64,000 nt of DNA, taken from contig JAVLRN010000004.1 in assembly GCA_032821775.1 (NCBI GenBank), positions 744,001 to 808,000 of the forward strand, given 5' to 3'. Origin of the DNA: Sanguinoderma infundibulare (Eukaryota; Basidiomycota; Agaricomycetes; Polyporales; Polyporaceae). A program made the position numbers and the translations under genes. Under the pieces are notes generated by a model, which was not told the DNA's origin, did not search any database, and worked only from the letters and a program-made list of their open reading frames with translations. This document shows positions 58,996-64,000 of the stretch, piece by piece. The number at the start of each line of letters is the position of its first letter. Position 1 is the stretch's first letter.

Positions 58996-61706
58996 ATGCT
59001 CGTCCCTCGCTTCTATACTTTGTCCATGATAGTCGGGGCTGCGCTCGCCGTTCCCGCCACTGAGCGTGCACCCCCATATGACGCGCTCGACGACGTGACC
59101 TTCATGGGCACGTCGGATTCGCTTGGCACAGTTCAAGAGGTTCTAGGTATACCTGTCACGAAGCCACTGTATGTCGCCTTTGAGTCGCTTTTCCGTTCAA
59201 CCAACACAACTGACTCCGTGTCTTGCAGGGACCTCGACTTCGACTTTCCTGTTGCCGTCGATCCTTACATGGGTACCCACACAGCCGGTGCATACGGGCC
59301 TGTGTGTCCGCAGCAGGACATCACCATTCCTTCTGCTGAGGGTTTGGTCAAGCGCCCCTCGGTCAAGCTCGACGACGCGACCTTCACGGGCACGTCGGAT
59401 TTGTTTGGCACCGTTCACAAGTTTCTGGGTATACCTTTCGCGAAGCCGCCGTACGTTGTCCTCGGCTTGCTATCCTGTTCAACCAACAGCTCACTATGCA
59501 TCTGGTAGGATTGGGAACCTCCGCTTCAACTTGCCTGTCATGGTCGATCCTTACAAGGGCAACCACAAAGCCAACGCATACGGGCCTGCGTGCCCACAGC
59601 AGGCTATCACCATTCCTTTGGTTGAGGGTTTGGTCAAAGACGCCGTCGAGTTCCTCGTCAACAACATCTATAAAGTCGTCACCCCGTCGGCTGAAGACTG
59701 TGCGTTTTCACATGGCGTTTTGTATAATTCCCGGACACTGATTGCGACAAACTTTAAGGTCTCTCCATTAACGTTGTCGTCCCTGCGGGTACGAAGCCCG
59801 ACGCGAAATTGCCGGTCGCAGTCGTAAGTACTTTTCTGTTTTTGTCATATCCATGTCCGTGTTCTAACAAGGATCGTGCGGTGGTAGTGGATTTTCGGAG
59901 GTACGTGGAATGAATGCAAGGTCATATTTTAACCGATTGACATTGTGCGAAGGCGGCTTCGAGCTCGGCGGGACAGACATGTCGGTTCTCTTTCTCACCA
60001 AAAATTAACTTGTGGCTTACAAGTTTTTCAGATATGACGGAGGTGTGATTGTGCGACGTTCGATCCAGCTCAAGGAGCCCGTAATCTACGTGAGCATGAA
60101 CTACCGGTGAGCGGCTACGCTAACTTTCTACTATTGTCCATGCTAATTATCGGTTTAGAGTATCTGGTAAGATGACCCATTTATATCGTGATGCTACATC
60201 TCTTCTCACCGTTTCGTAGCATACGGATTCCTTGCGAGCAAAGAAGTTCAGAAGGCCGGAGTAGGAAACCTCGGATTGCAAGACCGTCTGTGCCGTTCGC
60301 TTCCATACAATCCAAAACACTGTCTCACATCTGCGTGCTACAGAGCGTCTCGCCCTTCGCTGGATCCAGAAGTACATCTCCGCGTTCGGAGGCGACCCCA
60401 CGAAGGTTACCATGTATGTCCACTCTCGTGTCTCCCATGGACACTCAGAGGTCCACATGTACACTTGCTCATCATTTCTTTCTGCAGATGGGGCGAGAGC
60501 GCTGGCGCAATCTCTGTTGGGCTGCACCTCGTCACGAACGGCGGCGATACAGAAGGTCTGTTCCGCGGGGCGTTCATGCAGTCGGGGTCGCCAATTCCGG
60601 TCGGGAACATCAGCAATGGCCAGGACTTGTACGATGGCCTCGTTGCGGACACTGGCTGCTCTGGCAAGCCAGATACACTGCAGTGCCTGCGAGAGGTTAG
60701 CTTCGACACGCTCAAGGCGGCTGTTGACAAGACTCCGAGTTTTTTCTCTTACCAGGTCTGTACCCTGACATCTTATTTCGAAATGTGAGAATAACTGGAC
60801 ACATCGCTTTAGTCCCTCCGCTTGGCTTGGGTTCCGCGCGTCGATGGCCGTTTCTTGACGGACCATCCTCAACGTCTTGTTCTGAACAAGAGCATTGCCA
60901 ACGTCCCCTTCGTCACTGGCGTAGGTGGCCAAGCATTCTACAACATGCTGTCACATCTTAACACTATATCTCTAGGACTGTGACGATGAAGGGACGTTCT
61001 TCTCGCTTTCCAATCTCAATGTTACGTGAGTCTTCCGTGACCCTCGTAGTGATTGAGCTCACCGGGGTTGCGGTCACAATTAAATAGGACTGAATCAGCC
61101 CTGCGCGAGTACCTCAGGGAGAACTACATCGAAGGCATCTCGGATAGCGAGTTGGACAGGCTCCTGCAATTGTATCCGCAGGATATCACCAAAGGGTCAC
61201 CGTTCAACACGGGCATCTTTAACGCGCTCAGTCCGCAGTTCAAGCGGCTCGCAGCAATCCAGGGCGACTGGGTCTTCCAGGCTCCCCGTCGGTTCTTCTT
61301 GGAACACGCCGCGAACAAGCAGCCGACGTGGTCGTTCCGTACGTTTCCTCCATCCTTTGCGAGCTCGCGTAATGCTTCCACTACCACCAACTAATTTCTG
61401 GTCTGGTTTCCAATGCAATCAGTCAGCAAGCGCTTCAAGTTGCTCCCTGGGCTCGGCTCCGCACATGGCACGGACATCGTGAACGTGTACAGTGGTAGCG
61501 ACATGGCCGACTACCTCATCAACTTCGTCAACAAACTCGACCCGAACGGCGCAACGGGCATCCCGTGGCCCAGGTACACGCTCGACTCGCGCGAGCTGCT
61601 GACGTTCAAGGACTCACTGCTCTCCCCGCTCACGATCACGAAGGACGACTACCGCGTCGAGGAGTTCAACCTGATCACCAACCTCTCCCTCCAATACCCG
61701 CTTTAG
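58996..61706 (+). CDS. Type-B carboxylesterase/lipase, secreted, with duplicated N-terminal module
   Basis: Alpha/beta-hydrolase acting on carboxylic esters. It starts MLVPRFYTLSMIVGAALA, a likely signal peptide, then VPATE. The family N-terminus appears twice: DDVTFMGTSDSLGTVQEVLG ... AYGPVCPQQDITI (59089-59352) and DDATFTGTSDLFGTVHKFLG ... AYGPACPQQAITI (59371-59638). Each copy holds its own intron, and all joins stay in frame. Then come EDC|LSINVVVPAGTKPDAKLP, WIFGGGFELGGT (oxyanion hole), YDGGVIVRRS and VIYVSMNYRVSAYGF. The nucleophile elbow is WGESAGAISVGLHL. Later exons read RGAFMQSGSPIPVG, the acidic region, GLGSAHGTDIVNVY (catalytic His) and the C-terminus VEEFNLITNLSLQYPL, stop 61704-61706. 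The second module is the one positioned as in single-copy relatives. The duplicated one may alter the surface or be tolerated. Confidence 0.88.
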
Positions 61707-62361
61707 CCTGTGGTCGACATGGAGGCTTCCATGCTGTTGCAGATTTGTTGTTGGAACCTTGCAGATTTCTTCTTGTAACTGTAAAATAGCGTGCTTATGT
61801 CCGCGAGCTCGCGCCGTGCTCGCGGTTCGGTCTTGTATCCCCCCATTCCGCTCCGCTGTCTCCTATGTCTTGATGTCTTGTTTGTACATGTACATAGGTC
61901 GTCTCGCTGCGCGTCGTTCGCCACGCGTTGCAGCAGTTCCCAAACGCGACCATCGTTTACCCCCCTATTCGAGCGTCCGTCTTCTAACAGTATTCGCTGG
62001 GTCGGGAATCTAGCGTTTCGCGCGAAAGCGGTCAAGTTGTATTTATCGCGATACGTTGTGGCTAACTACTGGATGCAACGTCATCGTATCGAATACTCGC
62101 TCCCTCCCCCTCTCCTTCATCCCCGATGACCATTCGGCCAACTGAGATCTATACGGTCTAAGGCTCTTATATATCGGATAGCTATGTGTGTATTTCGTAC
62201 AGATGTGTGGGTTCGAGACCTCGACTCCGAGTCAGAGTAGAGCAACTTCGCGGCCGACTTGCACGCCGGCGGGATCCACCAAGATCAAAACTCCGAGAGA
62301 GTACCCGGCCAACGTCCGAGGAAGCCCCCCATGGTGCAACACACCCCGCGCGCCGTCCGAT
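61707..62361. other. Intergenic between convergent esterase and DUF6533 copy F
   Basis: About 0.65 kb that should hold both 3' UTRs. GGTTCGAGACC near 62210 resembles a pol III B box but no tRNA fold is possible. No gene is supported. Confidence 0.45.
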
Positions 62362-64000
62362 TCAACACGAGTCAACTGCGCTCGAGGACGTCTCTTCCTT
62401 GCTTGTCCCAGCGTCGGAATCGGCGTTGTGGACGTTGTGGACGTCCGAACCCGGCTCCACGCTCTCGCGCCCTTCCTCGACTGCGGGACCTGAGGAGATG
62501 TCGTGTTCGTCGCGCTCTGAGGCGGTTTCCCCGGGAGCAGGAAGTGAGGAAGCGAGGGACCCGAGAACGCGGTTGAAGCTGACGCTGCTGATCTGGCCGA
62601 GCTGGACGGAGGAGAGGGAGTGCTGGTTGGCAGTGCCATTATTGGCTTCTTGGAGGTCGATGAGGAAGCGCGAGATGAGAATGGCGGTGATACTGGACGC
62701 GCGCGGGGAAGAGGGTCAATAGATTGGGATGGGGTGATGGGAAGGTGAACGTTGAACGACGTACGGCTCGGCCAGAAGGGGGATGTCGCTCGTATTGTTG
62801 GTCGCCTCGTCTGCGATCAGGAGCTGCATGAGGATTGAGCATGGATTATATCAGAGCTCACCACAGTCGAGACTTACGGATCCGAGGGAAAAGGACAGGT
62901 GAAGGACGTTCGTGATAAGCAGGACGCTGCGAGAACGGAGTCAACATGACGGCGAGGAATAATGTTTTGTAGAGAGGACAAACATGAAGTATAGGACACC
63001 TGGCAAATGAGAAGTGTCCCGTTCAGAAAAATGGTATGCGCTGCGCGATTTCTTTGCTTACCATTCCTGAAAAGGATGCTTGAGAGCGACGTGCTCGTAC
63101 CTAGCAGCTTCATCTCCCTGGCATTCCTGTATGTCGCAGTCCAAGTGATTGCCAAGACCAGTAGATCGGATGTGATGAGGGAACCTCTCGACACAGCAAG
63201 GACTGGGAAAAATGCATATGGAAGCAGCAGAGTTTAGCCAGCTTCCGTCGATGAGGTTGAATTGGCATGGTTAATACGCACGACTAAAGCGAAGGTGGTT
63301 CAATAATCATTCAGACAGTATGTATTTCCTTGGAGCATTATACTCACATGTCTGTCACAGTATTAGTGATGCCGGCTTCACCGACACAACCACTGGGGTT
63401 TACGAGGATGACGGTGTAGCCTAGCGCAACCTTTGAACACGAGTGCGTCAGTCTCGCCTCCCCTTCGCCACAGACATCTGTACATATGTAGGACTCACGA
63501 AGTTGACGACCACAGGCACGAGAGAGAGCATGAAAACTAAGGCTGCGAGCGGCCACGTCCGAGAGCTGAGCACGTAGGCTCGTAAGCCAGAGAACACTTG
63601 TGGAGATGCAAGAGACGTCAATATTAGTCCCATTAATGATTACTGATCGAAGGGTGCGTACTAGCCCAGGGCACATATTGGAGATTTCTTAGAATCTCCG
63701 CGCTCCACACAGCCGCCTTACAACTGGTTTCCAGATTAGCCTCGACAGTGTCTCCATGGAAAATGCAATCCCTTACGGCTACAATCACGTGAGTTCTATA
63801 GGCATCGATAAACAAAGAGGGATAGGGACGCACTACAAGAGTCGATACATTGATGGCCCACGGTGACAGGACTATATTGGCCACCAATGGTATATAACGG
63901 TTGATGCAAAAAAGGATAGACGAGACAGTAGTTTTGCGACTCCAGAAGAGCTCAATGTCTTTGCCGATGGTGATCAGAAACTCGTACGCTATGACAGCTA
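62362..64000 (-). CDS. DUF6533 multi-pass membrane protein, copy F (5' end outside window)
   Basis: The window edge cuts the gene inside or just upstream of the DUF6533 exon, which reads YEFLITIGKDIELFW, then TTVSSILFCINRYIPLVAN. Downstream exons: FSGLRAYVLSSRTWPLAALV, FMLSLVPVVVNFVSPTY and LGYTVILVNPSGCVGEAG. Then come SRGSLITSDLLVLAITW, LLGTSTSLSSILFRNG, VLYFM and LLITNVLHLSFSLG. The tail has SRFLIDLQEANNGTA, SSVQLGQISSVSFNR and VLGSLASSLPAPGE. It ends SSSAVDSC with TGA at 62362-62364. It differs from the other five in lacking the terminal AANMG-like end. Exons 1-2 lie beyond 64000. Confidence 0.84.

Noticed and set aside
62195..62235. tRNA-like B box (GGTTCGAGACC)
   Set aside because: The flanking bases do not form the five-base-pair T stem and no anticodon arm fits upstream.

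Overview
The window looks like nuclear DNA of an agaricomycete (mushroom-forming) basidiomycete, most likely a polypore-type fungus. The genes carry many short GT..AG introns of roughly 50-60 nt, often many per gene. The protein families are also typical of Agaricomycetes: DUF6533 and DUF6534 multi-pass membrane proteins, a multi-exon cytochrome P450 with the HACPGR heme loop, a GMC oxidoreductase, a type-B carboxylesterase and small BTB/POZ proteins. Nothing looks bacterial, and I found no convincing tRNA or rRNA. All family calls come from reading motifs by eye; no database search was run.

Layout. 1-0.85 kb: 3' end of a DUF6533 gene (copy A, +). 2.3-3.3 kb: classical SDR (-). 4.8-5.9 kb: BTB protein (-). 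6.8-7.5 and 9.2-9.7 kb: two non-autonomous DNA transposons with terminal inverted repeats and 8-bp target duplications. 11.2-13.5 kb: DUF6534 protein (+). 14.5-18.3 kb: a P450 (+) and an SDR (-), convergent. 19.3-21.4 kb: second DUF6534 protein (+). 21.6-22.8 kb: decayed BTB gene and YCII-domain gene with an in-frame stop (both -). 23.8-28.9 kb: GMC oxidoreductase (-) and ERG27-like 3-ketosteroid reductase (+), divergent. 29.6-31.2 kb: third DUF6534 gene, lacking its 5' half. 31.7-33.1 and 36.0-37.2 kb: two other multi-pass membrane proteins. 37.9-54.7 kb: DUF6533 copies B(-), C(+), D(-), E(-), separated by relics that include an internally deleted Prp43-type DEAH helicase pseudogene and a tandem-repeat block. 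59.0-61.7 kb: carboxylesterase (+) with an in-frame N-terminal duplication. 62.4-64.0 kb: DUF6533 copy F (-), cut by the window edge.

The dominant theme is local amplification of orphan multi-pass membrane proteins. There are six DUF6533 copies, three DUF6534 copies and two further families plus a fragment. Around them are inverted duplications, shared 3' flanks, a shared TATA-like element and broken gene pieces, so this is a fast-evolving subfamily nursery. A second theme is redox chemistry: P450, SDR, GMC oxidoreductase and a sterol-type ketoreductase within about 14 kb. The last could be a small sterol or terpenoid tailoring neighbourhood, but no terpene synthase, PKS or NRPS is visible, so that is inference.
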